Shown here piece after piece: positions 33,526 to 44,990 of a stretch of 64,000 nt of DNA. Origin of the DNA: Neogale vison (taxonomy: Eukaryota; Chordata; Mammalia; Carnivora; Mustelidae); the NCBI RefSeq assembly GCF_020171115.1, contig NC_058091.1, positions 62,318,501 to 62,382,500 of the forward strand. The letters are read 5' to 3'. The position numbers and the translations under genes were made by a program. Within the stretch, counting starts at the first letter, position 1. Each line of letters opens with the position of its first letter. The notes below the pieces were generated by a model that was not told the origin of the DNA, did no database searches, and was given only the letters and a program-made list of their open reading frames with translations.

Positions 33526-34053
33526 CTTATGCAGAATGTATGTGGGAATTTTAATGTCAATGGACATCAGTGGAAAGTTGGTAGCTTTAAAAACAGAAGC
33601 CACCACTTTGCTCACTTAAATTTGCCGGGCGGGGGGTGGGTCACTTTGCTTTTAGAAAAAAAAAAAGTTCCAAGTGGCATGTTTCCTAGACCAGACCTAA
33701 ACGAAAATTTCTTTTTTAGTATTATTAAGAGACAGTTCTCTTTGTTAAACTTTATCCAAGTGACCACAAGTCTCTTCTTTGACTTGTCTTATGACCAAGC
33801 ATGTATTTGCAAAAGGATTAAGAGCCTTCAAGACATTACAAGAAGCATAGGGAGTCTCCCTGACTCCTTGATGACACAAACACTGACTTTGACACCTAGT
33901 TTTCTGGACTGTGCTATAATAAACCTTATTCCACATACATGCACAGATGGAGAGGGAAGTAGAGTCTACTCTCATTTCTATCCCTTCTTCCCTATGAAAC
34001 CACTCTCTCTGTCCTTTAGTGCTAGATGTGAACAGAGGGCTTTCAAGGAGTAA
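33484..34053 (+). other. 189-codon open frame, probably not a gene
   Basis: This is the longest open frame in the window. It begins inside the possible MIR fragment and crosses an A-run at 33,655-33,667 (encoding Leu-Glu-Lys-Lys-Lys). No signal peptide, membrane segment, domain or known family is visible, and no splice-site or promoter context supports it. Listed because its length is unusual for AT-rich DNA. Confidence 0.15.
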
Positions 34054-34560
34054 AAACTCCTTAACAGAGAAAATATCTATTTTAAAGACAGAATCTGTTT
34101 ATTTCACAAAAGAAAAATTGACAGCAGTTAATGTCCAACGGAGGAAACTATTCTTTGGGCAGTGCTACGTTAAGGCTGTTGTAGGGATGAGTCATGAATC
34201 AAATTCATTTTTATTTTATATATATGTATATCTTAACAATGTGTTGTCTTTCTCTAAGAAGTTTGCTAAACATCAACAATGTGAAGGAATGAAAAAGAAA
34301 TCTCTTTAAGGGCAGCAAGTACCTTGTAGCAAGATTGTAAAACCAATGCCCAACAATGGACAGCTCCTGGCTGGCATTAAGTCTATGAAACTAATTCCTT
34401 TCTAGATTCATTTTGTTTCTACTGAATGAAATGAAAGGGCATTAAGAATGCCATCTAAAACTAAGACATTCAGAAAACAAAATTATCTTCTGTCACTTAA
34501 ACTAAAAAATAAGCAAAATAGGTCAGAACAGAGAGACAAATTTCCCCACTGGCTCACAAC
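34054..34560. other. Unique sequence
   Basis: No repeat or gene recognised. Confidence 0.4.
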
Positions 34561-34564
34561 CTTA

Positions 34565-34700
34565 TAAATCTCGTTCTAACCCTCTCATAAATTATATAAT
34601 TTTGAAGAATTCACATAACTTCTGTGAGACTAACTTTCCTATCTATAAAATTAAGAGGTTAGTTTAAAATATCTGTAAGCTCCCTCCCAATTCAAATGTA
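34565..34700 (+). mobile_element. MIR SINE fragment
   Basis: 'actaactttcctatctataa' with flanking sequence 'acataacttctgtgag' is a decayed MIR core. Confidence 0.55.
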
Positions 34701-34929
34701 CCCTGTATCCTACTAAACAACTCCCATAAATGCCTCTACTAGCATCATCCCACACCAGCTTTTATGGGAATTCTATCCTTTTGAAGGGGAATAGAGGTGG
34801 GAAGCCAGGAATTTCAAGATGCCATGCATTTCAGAGTGCTGTACTTCCTATCCATTGGCTCAGTAATTTCTGCTGTTTCTATTATATACCTCCCCCCTTT
34901 TGTTAGCATTTGGTTCTTTCCATAAATTG

Positions 34930-35005
34930 ATTAAAGACCTGAAAGTGGTAACATGACTTAGCCAAAGTCACTCAAAGTATCTAGAAATGAAGTCTAGATT
35001 TTTCC
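34930..35005 (-). mobile_element. MIR SINE fragment
   Basis: 'acatgacttagccaaagtca' fits the reversed MIR core. Short. Confidence 0.5.
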
Positions 35006-35254
35006 TTCATTTTTTCTTTCTCAGGTTTCTCTTCGTGTTAAACGTGGCTTTATTTTATGGTACTATGTTTATTACCATCATAAGACCTTTTTGGGGTTCC
35101 TGCTGGGTGCACAGCAAGTTACCAGACCCCATGGGATTTATGTGGCTCACAAAAGGCATGACTCCTACACATGCACTTTCAATCTAAAATAATCCCATCT
35201 GTTTGACCTTTAGAGTGTAGTACATAAACATCTCCTTGTCCTTCAGTAAGCAAA

Positions 35255-35420
35255 TAATACCACTATAGCTCAGTTTGAATGGTATTTGCAGATGAAGAAA
35301 CAGAGATTCAAAAGAAGTGAATTAATTGGTTCAAGACCATATGGCTAGAAATTGGTAGAACTAGAGTGAGAATTCAGGGTCTTCTTTAACCTAAACCATT
35401 TTACTTCTGAGCTGTGTGCT
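35255..35420 (-). mobile_element. MIR SINE
   Basis: 'gcagatgaagaaacagagat', 'ggttcaagaccatatggcta' and 'agagtgagaattcagggtct' follow the reversed MIR. Confidence 0.75.
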
Positions 35421-36015
35421 ACAGGAAAAAAAATTCAAAATTCTGCACAACTCAAAATTCTTATTCTCACACATTAAAAATGACCATCCCAGGTCTCAGA
35501 GATCATAGCAGAGACATTTTAGATCAAGCACAGTGAGTGTTACAACCTGTCCTGGATGAAAGAGTGGACTTTAATCATTAACTGAGCATCTTCTGAAGCT
35601 GGGCAAAAAACTAAGAAAAGGTTAGTCATGAACTCTGGCCTCCATTTGAAAAGGTAAGGCAAATGAACTCTTAAAAAGATACCTTGTCATGTACGGTAGT
35701 AAACGAATGGAAAGTGGCAATCTTCCAGGTTAACTTATTCACATATTTAGTTCCTTCTATATTTAAGTTATTGGGTGTACTAAAGGCTGCTGAACATCTT
35801 TTAACAGGGTTAAATAATCCCTAAGAGAAAACTAAAGAAATAACCAAACCAGTTCTTGACAAAAGAGCATTATATAGGGGTTCCATGAGCCTGTGTATGC
35901 ACCTGTGTACATTTGTTCAATCTTCTCACTCTTGCTGCTTGTAGATATCTTACTTACCCTGTAAGGAGTATTAACATAGTGGCAGAATTGCCCAGAGACC
36001 CATAAACATTATAGA
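35421..36015. other. Unique sequence
   Basis: No repeat or gene recognised. Confidence 0.4.
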
Positions 36016-36017
36016 TG

Positions 36018-36215
36018 AGAAGGACCTTATTGGAGACTTAGCCTATACTTCTGCACTTCCTTCATATAGAATTATTTCCTTCACATCCCTCACATGGGTG
36101 TTGAGCCTCTGTGTGCATGTTTCCTTTGGAAAGAGGTTATTCTTTCTTGAGCTACGTCATTCCCCTTGAGATTAACTCTAATTATTAAAACATTTTCTTT
36201 ACGTGGCAGGAGTCT
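36018..36215 (+). mobile_element. Possible CR1/L3-like LINE fragment
   Basis: 'gttgagcctctgtgtgcatg' followed by 'tctaattattaaaacatttt' resembles the 3' region of ancient CR1/L3 LINEs. Weak. Confidence 0.35.
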
Positions 36216-36635
36216 TAAATTGAGCACTGAGCTACAGCAACCCTAGGCTTCAGATGTGCTTTTCAAGCCAGTAAAGGTAGTGGGGGGCAGGCTAACCAAT
36301 AGAAGAGTGATTCAAGAAACATAAATTTGACCTAAAGGCAATAGTGGGTGTCAGACATAAGGCCATTTTGAATAGAACACATTGTCAGTCTTTCATGCTT
36401 CCCTCTATCCCAGTAGGCTCTGAAAGACTCAATAGACAGACTGAGTCCTTTGATGCAGTGAGTGCACTGAAGAAAAGGAAAAAAATAATAATAAAACAGA
36501 TCTCTGTGTAAGACATTAAGATCACAGGGTAACATTGACTGAATTCAGCTTGCACTACAAGTAAGATACAAGTTGACTCTGGGCAGCATACCAGGGCTGA
36601 AATTCCTTCTTGAGAGAGAACAAGACCAGACCACA
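36216..36635. other. Unique sequence
   Basis: No repeat or gene recognised. Confidence 0.4.
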
Positions 36636-36639
36636 GCTG

Positions 36640-36790
36640 GGGTGGAAAAGAAGTGACATAAAATCATCAAGTTCCTCTATGTGCCTGACCAACCTTAGGC
36701 CTCAACAGTAGATATTGCCATCATGAATCAGAGCTAGACAGGATTTGGAAATAGGTCTGACTTTTCACTACATCATGCTGTGTCCTAAAG
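36640..36790 (-). mobile_element. Possible MIR fragment
   Basis: 'acaggatttggaaataggtc' and 'tttcactacatcatgctgtg' resemble the reversed MIR 5' region. Confidence 0.45.
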
Positions 36791-38395
36791 TAGCATTCAA
36801 AACACAAGTTACACAAATATTAAATCAAAATCTGCCTCCCTAATGTTCCACCCACCCTCCTGAGTTCTGTCTTTTAAAACAAATATTGTTTGTGGGCTAT
36901 TCCTTCTGCCATGTGGCAGCTACTCAGGGGTTGAAAAATTCTTATCAGGGACTTCTCTGAAACTTTATCTTGGCCTTAGGTAGCCCATACTCCAATTTCC
37001 ACATCAACTTTGTCTTCCTCTATTGGGAAGTCTAGTTTGTCAATGCCCCTAGCACTCTAAATGTTCTCAGATTTCTACTATAAATAATTTTCTCATTATA
37101 CCATGGTGCTCCCCTGAGCTCTCGGGACTTCTGCATGCTGCAACAGTCCCCCATTTCCCAAATTTGACATGAAGCACCATCTCAGCATCACCCTCAAGAG
37201 CCACTGAGGTGATGGACAAAGAATGCTCAAGACAGTGGATTCCTACAGCCCAGCTTACTGCCATCCTAATGCACATGCTATGATAAAAGATTAAACTTTA
37301 TGTATAATTGATCATTACTTTATGGTAATTCAATGTCTTGCTTGTTTGTATGAAATTCATTTTTTGCAATTTTCTACTATACTAGAAACAAGTTCGTTTT
37401 GTTGATATCTCTGTAACTTCTTGACCATAGACACATTTTCCTAGGCAGCATTGAAACGTTTATATTCTACTTAGTTTACAGTTAGCACCAAAAATTTTAA
37501 TAGGTGGTGTTTGTTTTACATATCCTTTATGCATAATGAAAAATGTCTATATCTATATTACTCAGAGATATTTACAGACTGATACAGTCAATTCACACCA
37601 TGCCCTAATCATCTTAGCAGGAAGCTCATGGTACAGAATCCACATAGCTGAGCTCTACTACCATCTGTTCAGGGCTCTGAAAGGCTGTGGCCTATGTTTA
37701 TAGACTAAAGAAGGTGAAAAAAAAAAAAGCACTTTTCATAAATAAAAAATTAGCATAATTTGAATTTTTTACATTATTTACATTGAGGAACAAGAGAGGT
37801 TGGAAAGTTCTACCCTTAGCATGCCTACCTGTATGTTGAAGGAGAAAGGAAGGTAAATTATATCTATAAACATAATCTAGAAAACTTGCCAAGTCACCCA
37901 CTTGGTGAAGAGAACAGTGCATAAGAGGATCTCCTTTCTTCACTGCTGCAGTAATACATAGCCCCTCTCATGGAGAAGACAACAGTGAGAAGCCCATTTC
38001 TGCCCACCCAGGAGAACATGTAATTTCTAGATATTCATGCTTACTAAAGTGAATAAAGTTCTTTCCTACCAGTCCTAAGCCTTCTGAAGAACTGACCTTG
38101 TCAACTTATATGGTAGATAACTCAACAACTAATAAAGACTAACAGGCACACAACTTAATCAAAAAGAAACATATATTTTAAGGAAGACATTACATTTTCT
38201 GACACTTGTTCAGCTACAAATGAACTGGTAAATTAGTCATGACAAAAAACTATAAAAGGTTCCCTGATAATTTCTTAAATCTATGTATGCAGAAGATATC
38301 ATTATTAATAGTCTGTTGTTTTACTGATTAAAAAAATCATAAAACAAAACCACATAATTTAATCATGAAAAAGTACATCTGAGCCATTTGGTATC
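36791..38395. other. Unique sequence
   Basis: No repeat or gene recognised. Short reverse frames at 37,067-37,276 and 37,698-37,943 lack domains. Confidence 0.4.
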
Positions 38396-38399
38396 TTAC

Positions 38400-38565
38400 T
38401 TTCCCAGTATCTTTTTATTTCCAATGAAAGAAACAACCCTTAAAGCATTAATTGCATGCTACCCTTTATTTAACAAGCACATTGAGCCATCTGACATCAA
38501 TTGCTGTCTTTTTTAGTTTTTAAATATGCACTGTTAATTAGCTTTTTACATTACAATTATTCATA
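38400..38565. promoter_or_regulatory. Candidate regulatory block, homeodomain-site rich
   Basis: Within this repeat-free block are GCATTAATTGCATGC (near 38,445) and TTAATTAGC (near 38,533), both homeodomain-type cores. The block is short and the call rests only on motif texture. Confidence 0.25.
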
Positions 38566-38567
38566 AA

Positions 38568-38640
38568 GTCTTTGAGGGCAAATACCATTTCTCATCCTGC
38601 TTTCCGTCTTTCCAGAGCACCTAAATAGTGCCTTCGGTAA
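38568..38640 (+). mobile_element. L2 LINE 3' tail
   Basis: 'tctttgagggcaaatacca' through 'agcacctaaatagtgccttc' matches the L2 3' end. It points toward a reversed L2 tail that starts directly after it. Confidence 0.6.
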
Positions 38641-38644
38641 TTAC

Positions 38645-38830
38645 TCATTCACTTATTCATTCAACAGTCTACGTGTTCACTGTGTGCCAGCAGCTAGGGA
38701 TACAAATCCTGCCCTCAGAAAGCTCTCAATATAAAATCTCTTCTGAAATATACAGAAGATGCCCAAGCTCAGATCACCTGGAGCAGAGAAGGGGGAAGAC
38801 TGAAGAAAGCTGAAGACATGGATATAAGGG
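38645..38830 (-). mobile_element. L2 LINE, reversed 3' tail
   Basis: 'ttcattcaacagtctacgtg', 'tgtgtgccagcagctaggga' and 'cctgccctcagaaagctctc' are the reversed L2 3' end. Confidence 0.7.
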
Positions 38831-39175
38831 AGATGATGCTTGACTCTTCTCTAGGATGAATGAATAGGAATTTGCCTGTGGAAAGCAGATAGGCAATTAA
38901 TGTAAAAGGGGTTTTACACATAGTAGGCACTCAATAATTGTCTTCTTGTTCTGGAAAAAGTGGTATGTTTTGAAATTAGTGACCTTTCAACCCTAGGATT
39001 CTATGGTTCTCTGAATTTCTTAAACCATGAGAAGCCTATCTATCTATTTATTTATTTATTTTTAATGAGTAGCCTATTTATTAAGTCAATGCTTCAGGCT
39101 TTCTTTTCACCCAGGACAACAGACCAGAAAACAGGACAGCTTTTTCAGAAAAGTTAAAAAAAAAAAAAAAAAAAA
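38831..39175. other. Unique sequence, MIR tail and simple repeats
   Basis: 38,910-38,945 (tacacatagtaggcactcaa) is a MIR or L2 tail. A (TTTA)n run lies at 39,043-39,062 and an A-run of about 22 at 39,156-39,177. Confidence 0.5.
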
Positions 39176-39179
39176 ACAC

Positions 39180-39960
39180 CTCCTCAGGCTTGATGTCCAT
39201 ATGTCCATTCTAAAAGTAATATACACTAATTTTGGTATTTGGAAAATGAAGAAAAATGAAAGGAAAGAATCACACATCACACATCCCACCACTGAGAGTC
39301 AACCATTGTTAACAAAATGGTGGATTTCTTTCCAGTATTTTTTGGTTTTGTGAAGTTTGAGGTTTATTATTTTGTTTGACATAGTTACGATCGTATTAAT
39401 TAACAGTGCATATTTAAAAACTAAAACCCACAGTACTAGATGTTACATGGCACAATGTGCTGAATTGTTAAATAAACGCTAGCACTTTATAAATGCGTTA
39501 GGATTTGCTTCTTTCACGGGAAACCAAAAGTAAGCTTTTCTCTTAACATTACAATGAAGCATTATAACTATCAGTTTTATTGGTCCCACATCTCATGGAG
39601 ATGCACATAATTTAATCAATGATTCTGTTGTTAGACAGTAGGTTATTTCCATAATTTCATTGTTCTAAGTAATTCTGTGATGTGCATATTTGTATAAAAT
39701 TATCTTTTCCCGATATTTTGGATTCTTTTTTAGGATCAAGTCTTAGAATTAACAGTGGATCAAAGGCTATGGAGTTTTTTAGGTTTTTGACATGTAGTAC
39801 CAAATCGCCTTTAAAAGAGATTGTACCAGTTTTTGCTCCTGCCAGCCACGAGAGTTTTTTGACGGCTGTCAGTGCTGAATGTGATCACTTAAATCTTTAA
39901 TTTGATAGTTTCAGGAAAGAGTTGTTCACTTGTTGATTACTAGTGAAGCTGTTTTCCCCT
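39180..39960 (-). mobile_element. Old L1 3' part, reversed
   Basis: Around 39,735-39,860, 'ttagaattaacagtggatca' and 'taccaaatcgcctttaaaag' match the reversed 3' region of ancient L1 elements, with the preceding 500 bases consistent but very diverged. Confidence 0.6.
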
Positions 39961-40220
39961 TTGTCATTTGGCTTTATTTATTGGGGTGGGGGGATCTAAG
40001 GCTGAACTGACATTAAGTTCAAATCAATAGCTCTGGTCCTCTACATGCAGAACAGCAGGACGAGTTCTGGTAATTGCTGTACCACCACCCCCACGTGAAA
40101 ACTAAAATAATCTCTTTGACCACAGTTTTATAAGAAGATACTTCTTGGAGCTCACTCCATGTTTCAAAAGCACTCCAGACCAGGTACCATTTGCACCAGA
40201 GCCTGTCCTAATTTCCTAGA
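39961..40220. other. Unique sequence
   Basis: No gene recognised. Confidence 0.4.
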
Positions 40221-40224
40221 CTTC

Positions 40225-40350
40225 CACTTGCACAAAAGTCACCTCTTGGTGCTTATTTTTAAAGAGATGTATTTCCTGCTAGACTCCATGCTTCACAACG
40301 CCCAGTACTTGGCAGTCTTGTTCACTGCTGTGTCCCCAGTGCACCATGTA
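40225..40350 (+). mobile_element. L2 LINE 3' end
   Basis: 'tgctagactccatgcttcac' followed by 'cttgttcactgctgtgtccc' is the L2 3' end. Confidence 0.65.
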
Positions 40351-40975
40351 CAGCCTGGGAGACAGCACCGGCTTCCTCTATTTGTCAGACTTGATGTCAT
40401 GTGGGAGAAGTCAGTCTGAAATAAGACAGAGAAGAATCTCGAGAGAGGCTAACATCCTGAATTTCACCTCCCCCACCGACATACCCTACAATAACTTCTA
40501 TTAATCGTTCACTATTTGGGAGCACTTTTGTCCTTCCTTGAAGAGGTATTTTGGCACATTGAATGCTTCCTCTATTTATCTGTAAATTTAACTTGACCTT
40601 CTTAATCATTAGACACAAAGCAATCATCTCTGTGCTGCTGCTCAGGACATGAGATAATTAGCAAAGAGAAATTCCTCCTGTCAGTGTGTGCTATGAATAG
40701 AAAACTTTTATTTGACTTCCTGAGTTCTATCCAATTGCGATCCATCTGAGTTTGCATCCTAACCTCATGAAAATTCATATACAATTCATGATCTTAACCT
40801 CAGATTTATGTAGGATATACTATTTGGCAAAATTCATTGGTTATAGCAAAAGAATCTATTTCCAGTTTCAATAAATACTGTCTCATTCTGTGATTTTCTG
40901 GTGGGCTGTGCATGAAATTACTTTTTGGGAAGATCTATTCTATCAAACTATTCATATGTCTCAATGATTCAACTA
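40351..40975. other. Unique sequence
   Basis: No repeat or gene recognised. Confidence 0.4.
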
Positions 40976-40977
40976 AC

Positions 40978-41163
40978 ATTTACTAAGCTTTTGTGCATGC
41001 CTTTCACTGTGCTAGTTGCTCTCACAGACTATTCTATTCAATTTTTAAAAATAAACCATGTTAAGTAAATATAATTTTTCCCATTTATTTCAGATGTGGT
41101 TAAATGACCTCCCCAACCTCATCCAACCAGATAGTATCCAAGAAAGAATGTAAACTTAGATCT
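40978..41163 (-). mobile_element. MIR SINE
   Basis: 'aacatttactaagcttttgt', 'tgcctttcactgtgctagtt' and the later 'ctcatccaaccagatagtat' follow the reversed MIR. Confidence 0.65.
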
Positions 41164-41344
41164 CCCAATCCTTAGTCCAGAATTTTTTTTTCTGAAATTA
41201 GGCATGATTTGTCCCCATGAACTTTTGTATGGTGATACCTCTCCACTGTTTGTAATAAAATGCTGTGTATGCTGTGGAATATTAATAGTAGCATTCACAC
41301 AATGAAGTTCCTGAATTTCTCGCCCATCTTCCACTGTGGGCAAT

Positions 41345-41450
41345 AAGTTCATTAGGGCAGAAATCGTGTTCTATTTGATGTTGTAGCCCCTGAATCCAGC
41401 AAACTACCTAGAATTAGTGTGTTTCATATTTTTAACTAATGCATACTTAA
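41345..41450 (+). mobile_element. L2 LINE 3' end fragment
   Basis: 'ttcattagggcagaaatcgt' with 'gttctatttgatgttgtagc' matches the L2 3' end. Confidence 0.6.
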
Positions 41451-42115
41451 GTCAACAGACCACTAAATAAATGATGGAGATGGTAATATTTGGGTTATGT
41501 GTTGCTATGTTTTACACATAGAAAAGTTTAAGAACAACTAATAGTCCCCTTCTGTTCATCTATATAACAGTATATTTTACATTGAGTGTCTATTATCTGA
41601 AGCACACCTCAACCTCAGTTATCCTACTTGGCCTTTGCTAATTCTAACTTCCAACAAGTTGTAGAAAGTTGTTTACAAGTACCTCACTGTTGTTTTTACT
41701 TTTTCTTTCTTTCTTTTTTTTAACTGCTTCATGTGAACTATCACAAAAATCAACGGATTCATCTATATATAGAACAGAGTACAGGCAACAGAATTATTCA
41801 ACATTCCTCCTTCTTTCTTTTCCTCTACCTCCATTCTTAAACTGGAAAGGAATTCTGAAACTTCACTGACACTTCAAATACCCAACTAGATTTACCTGGC
41901 TAATATCCCATCCAAGTAACTTTCCAACACCTACTAAAGTGCCTTCAGGAACATGGAAATCACTTCCTCCTAATGGAGCTTGCTCCATATTTAGTTTTCT
42001 CAGACAAGAAACTGGGAAGCAATGAAACATGTTAATTGATAGATGTGTGAAATCGGTATAAACTTTCACAATATAAATCATGAGCCTTTAAAGTGTGCAT
42101 ACTTTTAAAATCAGG
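41451..42115. other. Unique sequence
   Basis: No gene recognised. A T-rich run lies at 41,690-41,722. Confidence 0.4.
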
Positions 42116-42116
42116 T

Positions 42117-42560
42117 AATCCTAAAAATCTATCCAACGGAAATTACCAAAGATACACATCATGATGCATACTCCAGGTTGTCCTTTGCAATGTTACTTAC
42201 TAATAACAAGAAAGAAAGAAAACTAAAAAACCACTTGACTATACAAAATGGTTATAACAATGATGGTGCATGTTTATAAGAGTAGTATGCAGTTCTTTAA
42301 AAATTATGCATAATATCCCCTGGTAGATTAGTAAGTAAAAAGTTAAGTTACAGAACAGTATAACAATATCTGCATGACACAAAATATTTTTTAATTCATA
42401 TTGCATACACAGAAAAAAGTCTGGAAACTTACAGAAAATGTTAATAGTTATTTTTGAGCAGTGGGATTATGAGTAGTATATTTTATTTATACTTTACTCT
42501 TTTCTTACACACTTCCTAAAAAAATTGTTACTTCTGTATTCAGAGAAAAAGTAAATTTAG
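42117..42560 (+). mobile_element. Old L1 3' part
   Basis: 'aaatctatccaacggaaatt', 'acttactaataacaagaaag' and 'gtagtatgcagttctttaaa' follow the ORF2 end and 3' UTR of ancient L1 (L1M4/L1ME type). Confidence 0.7.
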
Positions 42561-42689
42561 AGTAGGTCCTTCTTTGAATTGAACTAAAATTTCTTTTTTT
42601 TAAAATAACTTCAGCATATTTTATTTGAGGATATAGAAAAGAAAAAATCCTTCCTACTCATAGAAGTACTTTAAACATTTGAAGCAACT

Positions 42690-42989
42690 GTAATGTTCCT
42701 CTCTCTACCCTTCACCTTCCTTTACCAGTTGAACATCTATGGTGTCTTCAAGTCCCCCTACCACACCTTCTCTGCACAGTAGCTAGAGTGGTCTGGTGAA
42801 ATAAATCAGTCATTTTCGTGTTGGTAACCTTCCAACACCTTCCTATCAGGCTTAGAACAAAAGCAGTGCTCCTCTGAAGCCCCACAAGTTTCTCTCTCCA
42901 ATCTCACTTCTTATCACTGTTAATTTCCTGTTCTGCTTTCGTCTCAAAGTTTTCTTACTCCAATGTTCCCACCCATCCTAGCCCATTTG
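42690..42989 (+). mobile_element. L2 LINE, first half (split by an LTR)
   Basis: 'tctctgcacagtagctagag' and 'caccttcctatcaggcttag' are L2 sequence, which stops at about 42,989 and resumes at about 43,321. Confidence 0.75.
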
Positions 42990-43320
42990 GACTGCTGTAA
43001 CAAAAAAGCATAGAATGGGTGACTTATAAATAACGGAAACTTATTTCTCACAGTTCTGGAGACTGGAAAATCCGAGATTGGGTCACCAACAGATTCGGGG
43101 TCTGGTGAGAGTCTACTTTCTGGTTCAGAAACAACTATCTTTTCACTGTTGTCTTCACATCATGGAAGGATGGGGGAGCTTTCTGGGGTCTCTCTTGTAA
43201 GGGCTCTAATCTTATTCATAAGGGCTCCCTCTCATGACCTAATCATCTTCCAAAGGCCACCTCCAAATGTTACCACACTGGGGATTAGGTTTCAACACAG
43301 GAGATTTGGGAGACACACAC
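42990..43320 (-). mobile_element. MLT1-type MaLR solitary LTR, reversed
   Basis: The order 'acttatttctcacagttctg', 'cagattcggggtctggtgag', 'ccctctcatgacctaatcat', 'ggggattaggtttcaacaca' matches a reversed MLT1/MST-class LTR of the ERVL-MaLR superfamily. No internal or coding retroviral sequence is present; it is a decayed solitary LTR inserted in L2. Confidence 0.8.
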
Positions 43321-43672
43321 CATCTCAGGACCTTTTAGTATGCTGCTTTCTTGCCTGGAATACTTTGTTTTCAGGTAACACACAGCCTCTGCCCTCACTG
43401 CATTCAGGTATCTATTCACTGTCACCTCATCAGAATGGCCTTCCCTGACCACTCTATATAGCACCCCCATTATTCTCAGTCCCCTTACTCAACTTAGTTC
43501 TCTTCCTAGCAGATATGACTATGTAATCGCTTCCTATTGATTTGTCTGATTGTTTATGGTCTGTCCTCCCACCAGCATGTAAGTTCCATAAAGACCAGTT
43601 TGTTTGTTTGTTTCCCACTGCTATAATCCCCATTGCCTAGAAAAGTCTTAGGAATTCAATACATATGATTAA
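43321..43672 (+). mobile_element. L2 LINE, second half
   Basis: It resumes with 'gctttcttgcctggaatact' and ends with 'ccattgcctagaaaagtctt', reaching the L2 3' end. The two halves together give about 650 bases of one L2 copy. Confidence 0.8.
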
Positions 43673-44780
43673 ATTAATGATGGGAGCACTTTCAGGTTTC
43701 CTCACCCAACTCCTGGAATTCCAAGCCCCCGATGCTGAAGTCAGGGTGATGCCTGGGTAAGCCCACCATGCTCCAGAGATGGGCTCCCCTGTGGTTCTCC
43801 CAGGCAACATCTAAAGTCCAGTGGCATCCTTAGCAGCCACATCACACTTCTCACTCACCCCAAGCATCTAATGGGCACACTGCTGCAAAGCAGGTATGAA
43901 CCATAGTGCCCCATGTTTTTTTGCTCTAGCAACAAATAAAGAGAACTGAAAATACATATTTTATTTTCATGGGAAATTTACACACAGAGACCTCTCCTTT
44001 TAGAAAATTGTGTGGAAGACATTCTCTCTGAAGTCAAAAACATTTAAAAAGGGAAGACAAGAAAGAGAGAGTAGCATTGAATACCTGAAGCTTGCAGAAG
44101 CTTTAAGCCCCGGCCCCACTGACAGATTAAACAATGAACAACTTGTTTGTGCACCGTCTTGGCAAAAACACACTGTTGGGGAAGGGATGACTCAGAGAAC
44201 AAGGAACAGGACATGCAACAGTTATTCAGGCAGATCCACCCTAGGCAGGCCCACGAGCACCCAAGTTGCTAGTATTTCGCCAGTAATATGGAACAAGCAG
44301 GTAGATGGGGATGAGGACACGATCTAAAAGAAAATAAGCATAATTAGATGACAAGCTTAAGTAAGTTTTCTTTTCCTTTACTGGTGCTCCTGGGTCCCTG
44401 AGTGGGCTGTCACAGTAGGGGAAAACCCCAGGGATGGTTTCTGTGACTCTTTCATATGATCTTAAAATGTCTCCATTGAATAAAAATGAATCAGTAACCA
44501 AAGTAATGTGAACAGAAAAATGTATTCATTTGGCAATAACTTGTGAGATGATGTCATTAAAAAAAATGAAGCTGTTAGCCACTATTACTAATGGGATTCT
44601 TTGTGAAATTTTGTTTTGATCAAAATGGGGCTGCCTTGCTCCCAAAGTCTGTAACTGCATTCAAGGTTACAGGGCTATGAAAGACTTTGTGAAAGACCAG
44701 CCAGGGTTGGGAAGGAAAGTAGGATTGAGGCATAGATAAAAGGGATACTTTCATTCTTATTCCATTAACTTTACAAAATT
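43673..44780. other. Unique sequence, some of it GC-richer
   Basis: 43,690-43,910 is GC-richer than the surroundings. The 105-codon frame at 44,010-44,327 has no domain or repeat match. No gene called. Confidence 0.4.
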
Positions 44781-44784
44781 TTTT

Positions 44785-44990
44785 AAACATTTTTTTTGAT
44801 AAAATACAAGTTAAAAAAAAATCTACCATCTTAACCATTTTTAAGTATAGAGTCGAGTAATGTTAAACACAGTCACATTATTGCACAACCAATCTCCAGA
44901 ATTCTTTTCCTCTTGGAAAACTGAAACACTATATCCATCAAACAACAACTATTCTATTACCTTTTGTATAGCTAGAATTTTTTAAAAAAT
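44785..44990 (-). mobile_element. L1 3' UTR fragment, reversed
   Basis: 'ccatcttaaccatttttaag', 'attgcacaaccaatctccag' and 'caaacaacaactattctatt' match the reversed 3' UTR of mammalian L1M elements. Confidence 0.85.

Noticed and set aside
33631..33645. G-quadruplex at a G-rich run
   Set aside because: There are not four separated runs of three or more G with loops, so only a weak two-tier structure is possible.
42990..43320. An intact endogenous retrovirus around the MaLR LTR
   Set aside because: Only one decayed LTR is present; L2 sequence directly adjoins both sides and there is no retroviral coding region.
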